From: Litsea cubeba
Taxonomy: Eukaryota; Streptophyta; Magnoliopsida; Laurales; Lauraceae
DNA: 64,000 nucleotides
NCBI GenBank assembly: GCA_012931725.1
Contig: CM022948.1
Coordinates: 44,542,018-44,606,017 of the forward strand
Direction of reading: 5' to 3'
In this document: positions 20,343-31,147 of the stretch, piece by piece
Layout: every line of letters begins with the position of its first letter
How positions within the stretch are numbered: the first letter of the stretch is position 1
The notes under the pieces: generated by a model
Seen by the model: the letters and a program-made list of their open reading frames with translations, nothing else
The model's database searches: none
What the model was told of the DNA's origin: nothing
Translations under genes and position numbers: made by a program

Positions 20343-22961
20343 CTACTGTGGTTTCGGCGACTCCACCAGGTAGATCACCATATCTGCTGAACCAGCAGCT
20401 TCGGCCGAAACCGCGACCTTGCTTGGAACGTCGCTGGCAGAAAGGGCTTCAACCGGTACCTCAGCCGAAGCAGGGGCAGAGGATCCCTCACCTTGAGGCA
20501 CGGCCGAAGCATCGCTCGAGACCGGGGCAACGGGAGCGTCGTCAGCAGCAGGAGCGACTGCAGGAGCTTCAACTGGGGCACTTTCGGCTGCAGGAGCGGA
20601 GCTCGGCTCAGGAGCCGGGTCCGAGTACTTCGGCAGGTCCCGGTAGACAGGGTGATCTTCAGGGAACCCCGCACGTCTCAGTGCGGCCAGGCATCCTTCC
20701 TCGAACAGGATGGCGGTGATCTCCTCCACCTGCTTCTCGTATAGCTCAGTGGCGTGATCCACCCCATCCTGGAAGGCGGACTGGGCCTCGGACAGAAGAG
20801 AGGCCTTCTCTTTCTCCAGCTCGGCGTTCGCCGTCTTCAATTTCGCTGTTTCGGCTCGCCCAGCCAGCACTTCCCCGCGCAGCCTCGTCCCCTCAGCCAT
20901 CGATTCAGCCTTTAATCTGGCCAGCTCCGACTCCAGCTCGGCGGTCTTCTTGTTCCTTGCCCAGACCTCGCCCTTCAGCTGGTTGGCCTTCGCCGTAAGT
21001 TCGGCGACACCAGCCAGAGCCGACGCCAGCCGAGCAGCCTCCTCAGCGCTGGCCTTCTTCATCCCCTCCATTCCCGCCTGCAGCTCCTCCAGCTCCTTCT
21101 TCAGCTTGTCCCTCTCGGACTCCAGCTGAGTAACCCGTGCAGCGTTCCTATCACTCCGCCCCACCACGGTCAGGAGCCTCTACACGTTCTGCAGATGGAG
21201 AAAGATGGGTCAAGCTGGGGCAGTCGAGCCAAATCACTTGGAAGGAAAACACTGAAGGCACTTACCAGGAGGTTAGCCTGAATCGCCGAGACCATCAGGC
21301 TCTCGTTATCGAACCTCTCGTGCGTCTCCATATCCCGCGGCAGAGCGCAGACCTTGGCGAGAGCCCCGATGACATCGGCGTTCCCCAGCAGCCGATCCTC
21401 GACGTTCAGAGGCTTACCGGGCTGCGTTTCCATCCTCGGCCTCCATGGCGCTGGGGCAGTTCGGGGTCCGGAGGACGACCCGGACCCTTGCCCCGCCGAG
21501 ATGGTGAGCTCGCGAGTCGTCCCGCCGGACGGCCTGCCGGCCGGCACGCTCTTCTCAGCTGGTGCACTCTTCTCAGCCGGTGCACTCTTTTCAGTTGGAG
21601 CCTTGACTCCGGGGGCCCGCGCAGGGGTTTTGCCCTTCGGAGGCTGTTCGGCCCCCAGGTCCTTCTCCCCCGCCTTGGACTTCTTCCTGGGCGGGGACCC
21701 CTCCCTCGGGCGCTCCGGCGAGCGTCGCCGAACTCCCGCATTCGAAGCAAGAGCCGGAGCAGAAGCAGGAGCAGGAGCAGGAGCAGGAGCGGAAGCGTCG
21801 CCAGCACCTCCCGAGCTCGAAGCTGCTCGGGTGCTGGCAGAAGATGGCGTCGCAGAGGAAGAAGACCCCCGCCTGAACTTGGCCGCTATGTCCTTGATGA
21901 CTGGCTCCCTCGACCTTCCCGCCATATCTTCTTCCTGATCAGAAGAGTAAGCGTCCACATCTGCCTCAGGTTCGGCGGCTCCGAACTAGAAGTGGACGCC
22001 TCGGACCCAGACGCAGCTCGTCTAGCGGCAGGATCGTTCAAGGGGATCTCGGCAGGTACAGCAAGGGAGACGGTTGGACGATCAGGGTGGGCTTCGTCCA
22101 CCTCGGGTACCCCGGTCCTCTGGTAGTGGCCGCGGTATCTCGGCGTGTATCCGAGCAGCTTCCAAGCTGACCTGGTCTCGTGCCCGTTGTACCTCTCAAC
22201 CTTGTTGATATCGTCGGGGTTCCTCCTCCAGCCTTCACTCGCAGCTCGGCGTCGTCTCGCACCTGCCTCTGCATAACAAATAATAGAGGAATCAGCTCGG
22301 CATCGTCGAAATCAAGCAAAGAAGATGAATGAAAAGGAGCGATGTTTACTTAGGACTGTCTCGGGGCGGCGCGGGACCGTTAGCCTCCTACTTTCGCCAG
22401 CGCCGAACTCCCAGTCCCCCGAAACACAGAAGAAGGCTTCTTCGGCATTATTACTTGAATCTTCCAAGGCCAGGACGAAGCCTCTTCGCTGCGGCTTCAC
22501 CCGGAGATAATATTTCCCTTCCCCAGCCTTGCAGATATCGTAGGTGTCCTCGATATCATGGACACCTAGGTCGGTCCCCAGAATCTCATTCAGCTTCGCC
22601 GTGCCCATGATGACCTTATAGCCATTGGGCATCAGCTGGCACGGGGTAAGGGACCAGGTACTGAGGCAAGCTCTAAGTAGAGGGTGCAGGGGAAATCTGA
22701 CCCCGCCCTCGATCACAGAGATCAGAGGGAACGGCATCCAGCCGCCGGACCAGCGCATCGTGGCATAGTCGACGGAGTCCGCCGGCTTGAGTAGGACTCG
22801 CTCTGGAATATCAAAAGCGGCCCTAAATCTAGCTATTCCCTCTTCGGTATCTAGATTGAACCTAGGGGTGCCCATGTCTAAAGAAGGGGACAGCAAAAGA
22901 TAAACCCTAAAGGCTGCGAAACCCTAAGAAAAAGCTACACAGAGGCGCGAAGCAACTTACA
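20343..22961 (-). pseudogene. Spliced antisense gene (aORF) of the Tat-type element, with two lesions
   Basis: The gene runs opposite to gag-pol. A 5' UTR intron has donor GTAAGT (22960) and an acceptor at 22878. ATG is at 22873-22875 and the start is MGTPRFNLD; the extra MLSPSLD upstream is intron. Exon 1 ends at 22350 (donor GTAAAC) and an 81-nt intron ends at TTATGCAG. Exon 2 is 22268-21266, followed by a 77-nt intron (donor GTAAGTGCC, acceptor CATCTGCAG). Exon 3 is 21188-20343. Exon 1 encodes the conserved domain seen in antisense ORFs of Tat elements (WSGGWMPFPLISVIEGGVRF, LMPNGYKVIMG). Exon 2 is low-complexity Ala/Pro/Ser. Exon 3 has a coiled coil (about 20445-21150). Lesions: a frameshift near 21975 in exon 2 and an in-frame TAG four bases into the third codon region of exon 3 (about 21180). 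Function in the family is unknown. Confidence 0.75.
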
Positions 22962-23360
22962 GAGACAGAAGGGGCGACTCGAGTACAGATCCAGACACGC
23001 CCTATGGTCGTCCTCGCTAAAAGAAATCTCGAGCAGCAGAGCAGAAATCACAGATGAAGGCGAAGGCGAAGAGAAATCAGAAACAAGAAGGGAAGGAAAT
23101 GACCCTCTTTATGGAAAACAATCCCTCGGCGCACGTTGCTTTCGAAATTCGGAAGGGCGGATTTCGCGATCTGCGCCCATTCCATCAATAAGACAGCACA
23201 ATCGGTGAAAAGGCGACGCGTGTAACCGTCGACTCGCTTCCCAGTACAGACAGGACGGAGCATTCATTGCTTCAGGACAGTTGAAGCGACACCAGGCAAT
23301 GACCGTCGCATCCCCAGACGAGTCTTCTAGCTTTCGACCACTAAAGGCCAGGGCGCTTAA

Positions 23361-23383
23361 GAGGTCAAAAGCTAGGGGGCAAT
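23361..23383 (+). other. Polypurine tract of the Tat-type element
   Basis: Purine-rich GAGGTCAAAAGCTAGGGGG immediately before the 3' LTR, the expected primer site for plus-strand DNA synthesis. Confidence 0.7.
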
Positions 23384-24274
23384 TGTGTGGGGAGATTTCC
23401 AGAGCCACAGGATTACGCTAATCACAGCCATCAGATGAGTCTAAGCACTCTCACGTGCCATCCGCATGCCATCCATGTGGCACCAGGCTCACCCCGGCTG
23501 CCAGGACAGGAGGTCCGGCCGAAGTCAGGCAGCTCCGGGCCACTAGCGCCGAGCTCGGCCACCTCGTGTGCCCATCTCGGCAGAGAGCTCCACCTCGGCT
23601 GAAAGAGCCGGGACGGGAGCCGAAGTAAGAAAGAACCTCCACTTGCGCCCTCATCCCCTCCCACGTCATCAAGCACGTGGAGGAGTAGGGGCGCGAGCTA
23701 GCGAGACAGATGCGACATCCAGCCGCTCACAATCTTCGCCAGATCACTGACATGGCGGCATCCAGCGGCTGAGGCCACATCAGGATAGGGCCCGAGGGCA
23801 GATCCAATGGTACCCCTGCCGCCAAAGGCGTCTAATACGATCTGGCCCAACAAGACGCGCATTAAATGCGACGTGGGCTGATCCGACGCGCATTTAATGC
23901 AAAGTGGGCTGGATTGGACCGCATTAATTGCAACGTGGGCTGATCATGACTTCCCGGTCGAATCATGAGACCCATGCCAAGATATCATCCAAGATATCTT
24001 TCAAAACGCCTATAAAAAGGACTGCATTTCACATGCAAGGTACGCAATATACACACTTGAGAGCTGTGACTCTGCTTCTCTTCTTCCTCTCCTTCCATTG
24101 TTCCAGTTCCTTCACTGACTTAGGCATCGGAGAGCCTTGCGCCGCCCAGGCCAGGGTCCTCTGACCGTGTGTTCTTCTCTTTCAGGCTTTCGGACGGTAC
24201 CCAGTCATCACCATTGTTGGATAAGTCCTCTAAGGCTCCCCAGTTATTGTGGGTCATTATTTTCTGCACCTACA
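23384..24274 (+). repeat. 3' LTR of the Tat-type element
   Basis: 891 bp. Differences from the 5' LTR that I found are five substitutions (four transitions, one transversion) and one extra copy of a roughly 30-bp unit around 23865-23895. TATA box at 24011-24019. Confidence 0.95.
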
Positions 24275-24279
24275 GTTTT

Positions 24280-24837
24280 GATGCTAAGATGGCAGGGAGA
24301 TCCACCTAGATGATAAGGATGAAGTTTGAGTAATAAGATTAGTATTATGTCAATTGTCAAAAGAGAGGAAGAATTTCTTCGTTCTGGAGTGGCCTTTGAT
24401 CAAACTAAAAAATCTGTCAGTCCTTGTTTTTTCTTTCTTCTTCATATTCTCTGTATTTGAGAGCAGTTAAGGAGTTGAAAGTAGTGAGAATATTTCCAAG
24501 TTTTAGGATGCTATGGGTTTCGGTTATTTTAGGGTGGAATGAGAGAGGATAGTGGAGAGAGAGGGGAGTGGAGGGTGAAATTAGGTGATGACATCTTGTT
24601 GTTAAGTGTTCTTAAAAAGGAGGGTTCTCAAAATGGAGGCTTCGGTTATTTTAGGGTGGAATGAGAGAGGATAGTGGAGAGAGAGCATAACAGGTGTCTT
24701 CATGTAAGGGAGGGCATGTGTCTTCAATTGAGGAAGAGTACATCCCTTTAGTAACACCCATTGTACAAAAATATGTACATAAATCCAAGGGCTCAAAATG
24801 TCCTAGGATTCAAACTCCGCTCCCCCATATTATATAG
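24280..24837 (-). mobile_element. Possible Helitron F, 5' end at about 24838 on the minus strand
   Basis: Read on the minus strand the sequence starts TCTATATAATATGGGGGAG after an A, a typical Helitron 5' end. The stretch holds a 120-bp-spaced duplication (CGGTTATTTTAGGGTGGAAT at about 24523 and 24643). No 3' terminus was found, possibly because the Tat-type element inserted into it. No coding content was seen. Confidence 0.4.
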
Positions 24838-24844
24838 ATAACTA

Positions 24845-25519
24845 GGGACATTTACCATAAAAATCCCCTTAAATAGGGGAACCACGGTTGAGGATCCTAA
24901 ACGTTTATAATAACGACCAAGAACCTCTAGCCCAAATCATCTCTTTTATTTCCCATTTTGCCCTTCTTTTTTTTTTTTGATATCAACATAACCAGTTCCC
25001 TATTCTGTCATGAGTAATATTTGTTGACATCAACAAAATATTCGTCGACATCAACATAAGATTATGTTGACATCAACAAAAATGCTCAATTATTACAATC
25101 AGTGACCCTGTGAATTTGTTGACGTCAACAGAAGATTCGTCGACCTCAACATAAAATTGTGTTGACGTCAACAAAAACGCTAGTTAGCGTCAACAAAAAT
25201 TGAGTTTTTCGTTGTTTAGGGTTTTGTTGAAATCGAGCAATCCATTCCTTTATCACTGTGATTGAGAAAAAAGGGGTAGGACGTTGATCTCCTTCTTCTC
25301 CTTCCTCCCCTTCCTCTATTTCTTCTATTCCACTGTTGCTGTTGATTTGGGAGTGAAGAACTTTTTTTTTTTTTAGGGTTATGTTGACATCAACTAACCA
25401 AGGAAAAAACGGAAAGAAATATTGGATTTTAGGCGGGAGGTCCTTAGCCGTCATTATAAAAATTTAGAATCCTCAGTTGTAATTACCTTATTTAATTAGA
25501 TTTTTGAAGTAAATGTCCC
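24845..25519. mobile_element. Non-autonomous Mutator-like element 2
   Basis: 675 bp with inverted ends of about 110 bp (24845-24955 and 25405-25519). Both start GGGACATTTAC and share GAGGATYCTAAA and TTTATAAT blocks, with roughly 70-75% identity by eye. Flanks AGATAACTA (24836-24844) and TAATAACTA (25520-25528) agree at 7 of 9 positions, fitting a decayed 9-bp target duplication. No transposase. The interior carries a cluster of TTGAC(A/G)TCAA palindromes and a 61-bp block present twice. Confidence 0.7.
25021..25176. repeat. Duplicated block of GTTGAC(A/G)TCAAC palindromes in MULE-2
   Basis: A 61-bp block (25021-25081) recurs at 25116-25176. Each has three GTTGACATCAAC-like motifs, about 20-26 bp apart; the middle ones read GTCGACMTCAAC. 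Further single copies lie at about 24980, 25178 and 25381. In the second block the outer motifs are the perfect palindrome GTTGACGTCAAC. Confidence 0.85.
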
Positions 25520-25525
25520 TAATAA

Positions 25526-25760
25526 CTAGCAAAGCACGCCCTTGCTCAGCACGGGCAACATAATTAGTGGTATAAAAATATAAAAAAAAATTCAAAATAT
25601 GATAATTCCTACTAAGAAAGGTATTGTTATCGATATAGATGAGTAAAGGTTTAGATATAAAAATGAAATTGACATAAACCAACTCTATTGGTATCCAAAA
25701 TATTAAAAAAAAATCTATTAAAAGCAATTTAGTAATAAAAATTAGAATTAAAAAATAAGA
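25526..25760 (-). mobile_element. 3' terminal part of Helitron E
   Basis: On the minus strand the sequence ends GGGCGTGCTTTGCTAG followed by T (CTAG at 25526-25529), with a GC-rich imperfect hairpin (GCCCGTGCTGAGCAAGGGC) just upstream. The 5' end was not found. The extent given is arbitrary and covers A+T-rich sequence without genes. Confidence 0.45.
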
Positions 25761-27533
25761 AAAATCAATATAAGGAATCCTTTCCAAGCATTTGCTGTCT
25801 CTTATTCTCTTCAACTATTTTTCCAGTTTATAAAGTTCGTCCATCTTTCTATCTTGAGGCCAATATCGATGAATTTCTCATCTATTTTAGAAAAAAAATA
25901 ATGGTAAAATAAATAAATAGAGATACAGGAGATACAATTACGGAGGGAATAAAATTCTAGAATAAATAGATAATAGAGCACACTGCCATGACATGCCTCC
26001 AAAAGAAATTATTATAAGATGCAACCCTCACAAATAGAGGGGAGGTTCAAAGGACAGAAAGATTGAGCACATTCTTCTCAAGAAACCATAACAACAATTA
26101 TAATTTTCTGCTCGCATATCCATTTCCTGATAGAGATGTTCTCACTTGAGCAAATGCCTGTATGGGAATCGTCCTCAATCCTCATCATTCTTTTTAAGGA
26201 CTCATCCCAATCGTCACTTCACGAGGCTCATCCAACGCTCCATATTACGACTATATAACTGACCGAGGGAAACGAAAAAAGGGATTCGATCTCACAAATC
26301 AAACAGAAGAACACAGTGTTGAATCGAGCATCCTCTCTGCCAGACCTCGTCTCTCTCACTCGGCATCGTCTCTCTCTCATCTCCCTCGCTCAGCCTCGTT
26401 TGTCCGTCGCGGCCCTCTCTCTATGCCGTCGAGGAGCTTTCCATTGCGTTACACTGTTCCCGGCCCGGACTAGGCAGAGGCAATAAAATATATATTTTTT
26501 TCTTTTCTCCCTTGTCTTCTCTCTTTTCCTCACCCTCTCTCGTTTAGCCGACACCAATCGAATGCAAAGCCCTAGCTTCTTCTCTCAATCTCCCTCTCTT
26601 AGCCGATTCCAACCCAGCCTGAGACCTCCAAAACCCCTTAATCCTAAACCTGAAAGCCTTAAACCCAAATCCAATATCTAATTCCCTAAAGCTCTAATTA
26701 AATCCCTCAGATCCATAAATCCCTAAATTCAGCCCCTGGATATTGGATTTAGACTGTCGATATGTTTTTTGTTTCGATCTCTAAATCATAGATAACATTT
26801 TTTTTTCTGTTGTTTGATTTGTTGATTTATAGTTTTTTTTTTTGCTAAAATGTAAAATGGTATATTAAGAGGGTGAGAGGAGAACAGCTGGAGAACAACT
26901 CCCAAAATAATTTTATGTTCTCTGATTGTTTGTGTTGTTTTTTTTTTTCTTTTTCTATGTTATGCAGAGGAAAAAAATTGGTCATCACCTCCGAGAGCTC
27001 GAAGAGGAATTCAGCTCATGTAGGGTTGCAATGTGACTTAGAGCATTTTGAGGAGGATTTGGATGCCAACTCGGAGTGTGCTATGGAGGAAGAATTTATG
27101 GATTTTTTAATTTGTTTTGTTTATTTTTTTTATTTTGGGTCGTCACCCATTATTGGCCGACTTACAGTTGGTTGCATTCAAAGCTCTCTTCTTAATAAAA
27201 TTGTTAATAAAAGTGTTATTGTGGGCTTCGGGATGACTATGGTTTGCTTTAATAAGCAAAGAATGGGTTCAGACTTATGTAGATGAAATGTTTGGAATGT
27301 GAAGAGTAGACTAAATCAGTCCCCTATAAATTTATTCCCCATGCAGCTGAAATGTTGATGGCTTATTGTTGAAGGGTACTGTTTGAAAGCATCATCTTAC
27401 AATTGCATCGGCTCACATTTAATATTTAGGCATCTGAGGTGTTCGATATTAGCAGCTTAAAAATGGAGAAATGCTTTCTTGATTCAAATCATGATTTTAG
27501 CTGAATTTGGGACCATCAAACAATATTGCCTGT
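25761..27533. other. No supportable gene; mixed A+T-rich and leader-like sequence
   Basis: 26280-26760 is C/T-rich and resembles a plant 5' leader, with CCCTAAA-like pieces. An acceptor-like TATGTTATGCAG lies at about 26955-26966 and is followed by a short open stretch (GKKLVITSESSKRNSAHVG...). It could be a Helitron-captured promoter and exon, but no family is recognisable. Confidence 0.35.
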
Positions 27534-28166
27534 GCTAGCAAATAAATCTACCAAGCAATCACCACAAGAAGGCAGACACAGATTTTACCGTAGAAACCCT
27601 TTTCGGGAGAAAAACAACGAACCAGAAATCAAGAGTTCACGAACTGTTTACAAGATATACTCACACGCTCCTTTACCTCAGTCTGTACCTCGACCTAAGG
27701 ACCGTAATTGTTCTTGTACAGAATCCACTAACACGACTTCCACCGTACACCGTCGTACTTACTTGATCTCCTCGCACCTTATCCACCAAGATGATCAATC
27801 TTCTACAAGAGAGTAGAAGCAACAAAACCTTCTAGAGCAGCCCTTCAGAACAATCTCTCAATGGCTCTAGAGAAACAAGGAAATCTCTCTTAGAATATTC
27901 TAATCTTAGATCAAGAGAGATAATTAACTTCTTGTGTGTCTTCTTTGGGTTGAGAGAAACACCCAATAAATAGCCTCAATTTCGTGCATAAGTCTTCTAA
28001 TCATAATCCACTCAGAATAGCACTCATCTTCAAACACTATCATAGAGTCCGGATCAGACTCTTCTTTCCCAGTCCAAGCTTGCTATAGCGAGCATGTGTC
28101 TCGCTATAACGAGACACCATTCTGCCATTTGGGCAGTTTGGGCTCTGACAACATAATATTTTAACA
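27534..28166 (-). repeat. 3' LTR of the Sirevirus-like element, truncated
   Basis: Matches 30525-31147. It lacks the segment equivalent to 30432-30525, so the outer TG...CA end is gone at the junction with unrelated DNA at 27533/27534. Several substitutions separate it from the other LTR, so this is an older insertion. Confidence 0.85.
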
Positions 28167-28500
28167 ATCTCCCCCTTTTGGAAATTCTTTGACAAAATCC
28201 CTAGAAAAATACAATTTGATCTACCCAAAAGAAAAACCCAAAATACATTGAATTTTAAAAGAAAAAAAATCAGCTCTGTAGATCATGTATTCCCTTTGCT
28301 TGAACTTTCAGATCTTGAATTGCCCTTGGCTTGTAAAACTCCCCCTAGCTTCATTCTTCTACCCCTATTTTTGTCCATAATTGACAAACAAATATCATCA
28401 TGCAGCTTCCATCAATCTGGATGCAGTGGCTCCCCCTTAATATTGACTCCCCCTTAATATGATCTTCGTAACAGCACTGGGGTGGGGACTTGATATTGTA
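28167..28500 (-). other. Multiple polypurine tracts before the 3' LTR
   Basis: Minus-strand purine runs of the AAGGGGGAG type lie next to the LTR (28167-28180) and near 28339, 28432 and 28452. No coding sequence here. Confidence 0.65.
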
Positions 28501-28502
28501 GA

Positions 28503-30376
28503 TCAGGGGTGATGTGGCGTAGGCACACACACTTGTACATTTAAATATTTCAGCAAAGTGTGTACCAATACAGAAGAGAGGTCTTCTTTCTTGACCCAGA
28601 CAGCTTTCGTTTTAATCGGAGACACTACCTTCTGTTTCTTCCATTGCGTTTTATTCGGTAAACTTAGCAGCTTGTTGCAATGAGGTCGAATGTGTCCTTT
28701 AATTCCACAATGATGACAAGTGGGGATTCGTTCAGGAAGTGACACATTATGCTTCTTTGGAGCTTTCATTGCAACACTAACAATAGGATTAGTAATAACT
28801 GAGTTTTTAACAAAACAATTTTACCTTTGACATTTGAAGTGGATGCTCCTTTTGCGTAGCCAATGCCATGCTTGTCAGTGTTTGTCTTTTGACTGCACAA
28901 GATGTCATCTAATTTTTTAGATCCAGTATTCATCTTGTTCAATGAAGCTTTAGCAGTGTCTAACTCAGATAGAACCATCTTGAGTCTTCCATTCAGATCA
29001 GAATTCTCTGCTTTCAAAGTCTTCAGATTAGAATCAAGCAAGTCACATTTTTGTGATTCTGCAGTCAGTTTGTCAGCTAACTTGGTATTTTCATCCTCCA
29101 ATTTTTGTACTTTTGCAAGAGAATCTGCAAGTTCAGCTTTCAAGGAGGTATTCTGCTCTTCAGATATTTGCCAATTAATAGAAACTTTTTCATTTACTTT
29201 AACCATCTTCATGGTTTTCTTGAAAAATGTTTCATATTCAGCTTTCCAATCTAGTTCTTCCACTGACTCAGTATCTTAATCAGTCTCAGCTTCGGAAGAA
29301 ACATGGGAAGCAACAGAACTAGAAGTTGCCATAAAAGCAATAAACTTCCCCTTGCCAGTGTCAGACTTGTTAGACTCAGGATTTTCATCATTCTCATCAG
29401 AAGTGTCATCTTCCCAAGTAGTATTCAAGGCCTTCTTTCTCGATTTTTTGTTTCCGCAATCATTAGCAATGTGTCCATAGCCTTGACACTCATAACATTG
29501 AATCCCTTTAAAAGATTTCTTCTTTCTAGAATTTTTAGGGATCTTCACATTGGTTTTCTGCCCTTTCATAAAAAGCTTGAATTACTTCATGAACTGTACA
29601 GCAACTTGGGGATTAATTTCCTCGGAATCTGAATCTGAATCACTTGCAGCTTTCTTATATGATTCATTGGACGCTTTCTTGAATGATTCCTTAAACGCTT
29701 TCAAAGCAATACCTTGAGATTTTGTCTTCCCATTAGACCTAAGGTTTGCTTCAAAAGTTTGTAGGTTGCCAACCAACTCCTCAACTTTGAGTGTATTCAG
29801 ATTTTTATTTTACTCTATGGCCACAACCTTTCCATCAAACCTTTTTGGGAGAGACCTCAAAATCTTTTTAACAATTCCATTTTCAAGAATTGGTTCTCCC
29901 AAGGTAAAGGTATCATTCACAATTGCATCCAGCTTCGAATTGAAATCATCAAAAGTTTCATCATCTTCCATCTTTATGGTTTCGAAGGCTGAATACAATT
30001 TCTGAAGTTTTGACTGTTTGACAGTGTCAGTCCCTTCATGCACAGTTTGTAGAATATCCTAAGCTTCTTTCGCAGCAGTGCATATAGAAATTCTACGAAA
30101 CTCAGACATATTAACTCCATTATAAATAGCATTCAAAGCCCTATAGTTACAAGTGGCAGCCAACTCTTCTTCCTTAGTCCACTTATCTTCAGGTTTGAGA
30201 CCAGTTACCCAATCAGCAGTAATAGTGGGCAAGGAATAGTCATTCTCAACAGATTTCCAAACTTTCAGATCTATGGCTTTCAAGAAGGCAACCATACTGG
30301 CTTTCCAATAAGCATAATTGCTACCATCCAACAGAGGAGGCTTATTGGTTGAAGTGCCTTCGCGGTTGATATCCAT
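28503..30376 (-). pseudogene. gag: gag of the Sirevirus-like element, multiply broken
   Basis: Starts MDINREGTSTNKPPLLDGSN at 30376, with the conserved Gag N-terminal segment (YAYWKASMVAFLKAIDLKVW) and a UBN2-like capsid region further on. A first zinc knuckle CYECQGYGHIANDC lies near 29490. A coiled-coil region runs at 28780-29260, then a second knuckle CHHCGIKGHIRPHC near 28690. The frame is interrupted by stops near 30060, 29807, 29580 and 29275 and a one-base frameshift near 28800. It ends at 28503, just before protease would be expected. Structural protein of virus-like particles; this copy cannot make it. Confidence 0.8.
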
Positions 30377-30431
30377 TTAAGCAGTATTTGGATCAACACA
30401 ACAAAATAGTGTAACCCACTCTGATACCAAT

Positions 30432-31147
30432 TGAAGGTTTTTTTAGGACCCACTAGAATGAATTACTAGTTCTAATTTAACCAATCAATGCAGCGGAAAT
30501 AAACCAATTAGACAGAACTAACAAATAAATCTACCAAGCAATCACCATAAGAAGGCAGACACAAATTTTACCGTGGAAACCCTTTCCGGGAGAAAAACCA
30601 CGAACCAGAAATCAAGAGTTCACGAACCGTTTACAAGATATACTCACAGGCTCCTTTACCTCAGTCTGTACCTCGACCTAAGGACCGTAGTTGTTCTTGC
30701 ACAGAATCCACTAACACGACTTCCACCGTGCACCGTTCTCCTTACTTGATCCCTCGCACGTTATCCACCAAGATGATTAATCTTCTACAAGAGAGTAGAA
30801 GCAACAAAACCTTTTAAAGCAGCCCTTCAGAACAATCTCTCAATGGCTCTAGAGAAACAAGAAAATCTCTCTTAGAATATTCTAATCTCATATCAAAAAA
30901 GATAATTAACTTCTTGTGTGTCTTCTTTGGGTTGAGAGAAACACCCAATAAATAGCCTCAATTTCGTGCATAAGTCTTCTAATCATAATCCACTCAGAAT
31001 AGCACTCATCTTCAAACACTATCATAGAGTTCGGATCAAACTCTTCTTTCACGTCCAAGCTCGCTATAGCGAGCATGTGTCTCGCTATAGCGAGACACCA
31101 TTCTGCCGTTTGGGCAGTTTGGGCTCTGACAATATAATATTCTAACA
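30432..31147 (-). repeat. 5' LTR of the Sirevirus-like element
   Basis: 716 bp. On the minus strand it runs TGTTAGAATATT...CCTTCA. It contains two neighbouring perfect palindromes built on TCGCTATAGCGA: 16 bp at 31059-31074 and 22 bp at 31077-31098. Confidence 0.85.

Larger units (their letters stand above)
11504..24274 (+). mobile_element. Tat-type Ty3/Gypsy LTR retrotransposon, complete but defective
   Basis: This is a 12.8 kb element with direct LTRs (11504-12363 and 23384-24274), TG...CA ends and a 5-bp target duplication GTTTT (11499-11503 and 24275-24279). Plus-strand order is gag, protease, RT, RNase H, a second archaeal-like RNase H, integrase, then an 81-bp tandem array, about 5 kb of extra sequence with a minus-strand spliced gene, a polypurine tract and the 3' LTR. 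The dual RNase H, the tandem repeats after pol and the antisense extra ORF are the known hallmarks of the Tat clade. The LTRs differ at five substitutions that I could find plus a 31-bp length change, so the insertion is recent. Gag-pol has two frameshifts and one in-frame stop, and the antisense gene has two lesions, so this copy is not autonomous. Confidence 0.95.
27534..31147 (-). mobile_element. Sirevirus-like Copia retrotransposon, non-autonomous, minus strand
   Basis: Direct LTRs: 5' LTR (for the minus strand) 30432-31147, 716 bp; 3' LTR 27534-28166, 633 bp, missing about 95 bp at its outer end. The PBS TGGTATCAGAG (plus-strand 30419-30429) matches initiator tRNA-Met. The interior contains only a decayed gag with two zinc knuckles. 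Protease, integrase and RT are absent, the deletion starting shortly after the second knuckle. Several polypurine tracts (AAGGGGGAG type) precede the 3' LTR, and the LTR carries strong palindromes, both features known from Sireviruses. The outer truncation means the target duplication cannot be checked. Confidence 0.85.

Noticed and set aside
25488..26002. Minus-strand Ile/Phe/Leu-rich frames resembling membrane proteins
   Set aside because: A+T-rich chance frames starting beside a Helitron end; no conserved motif.
26640..26730. CCCTAAA-like runs suggesting interstitial telomere repeats
   Set aside because: The units are irregular (CCTAAACC, CCCTTAAT, CCCTAAAG) and too few; ordinary leader-like sequence.
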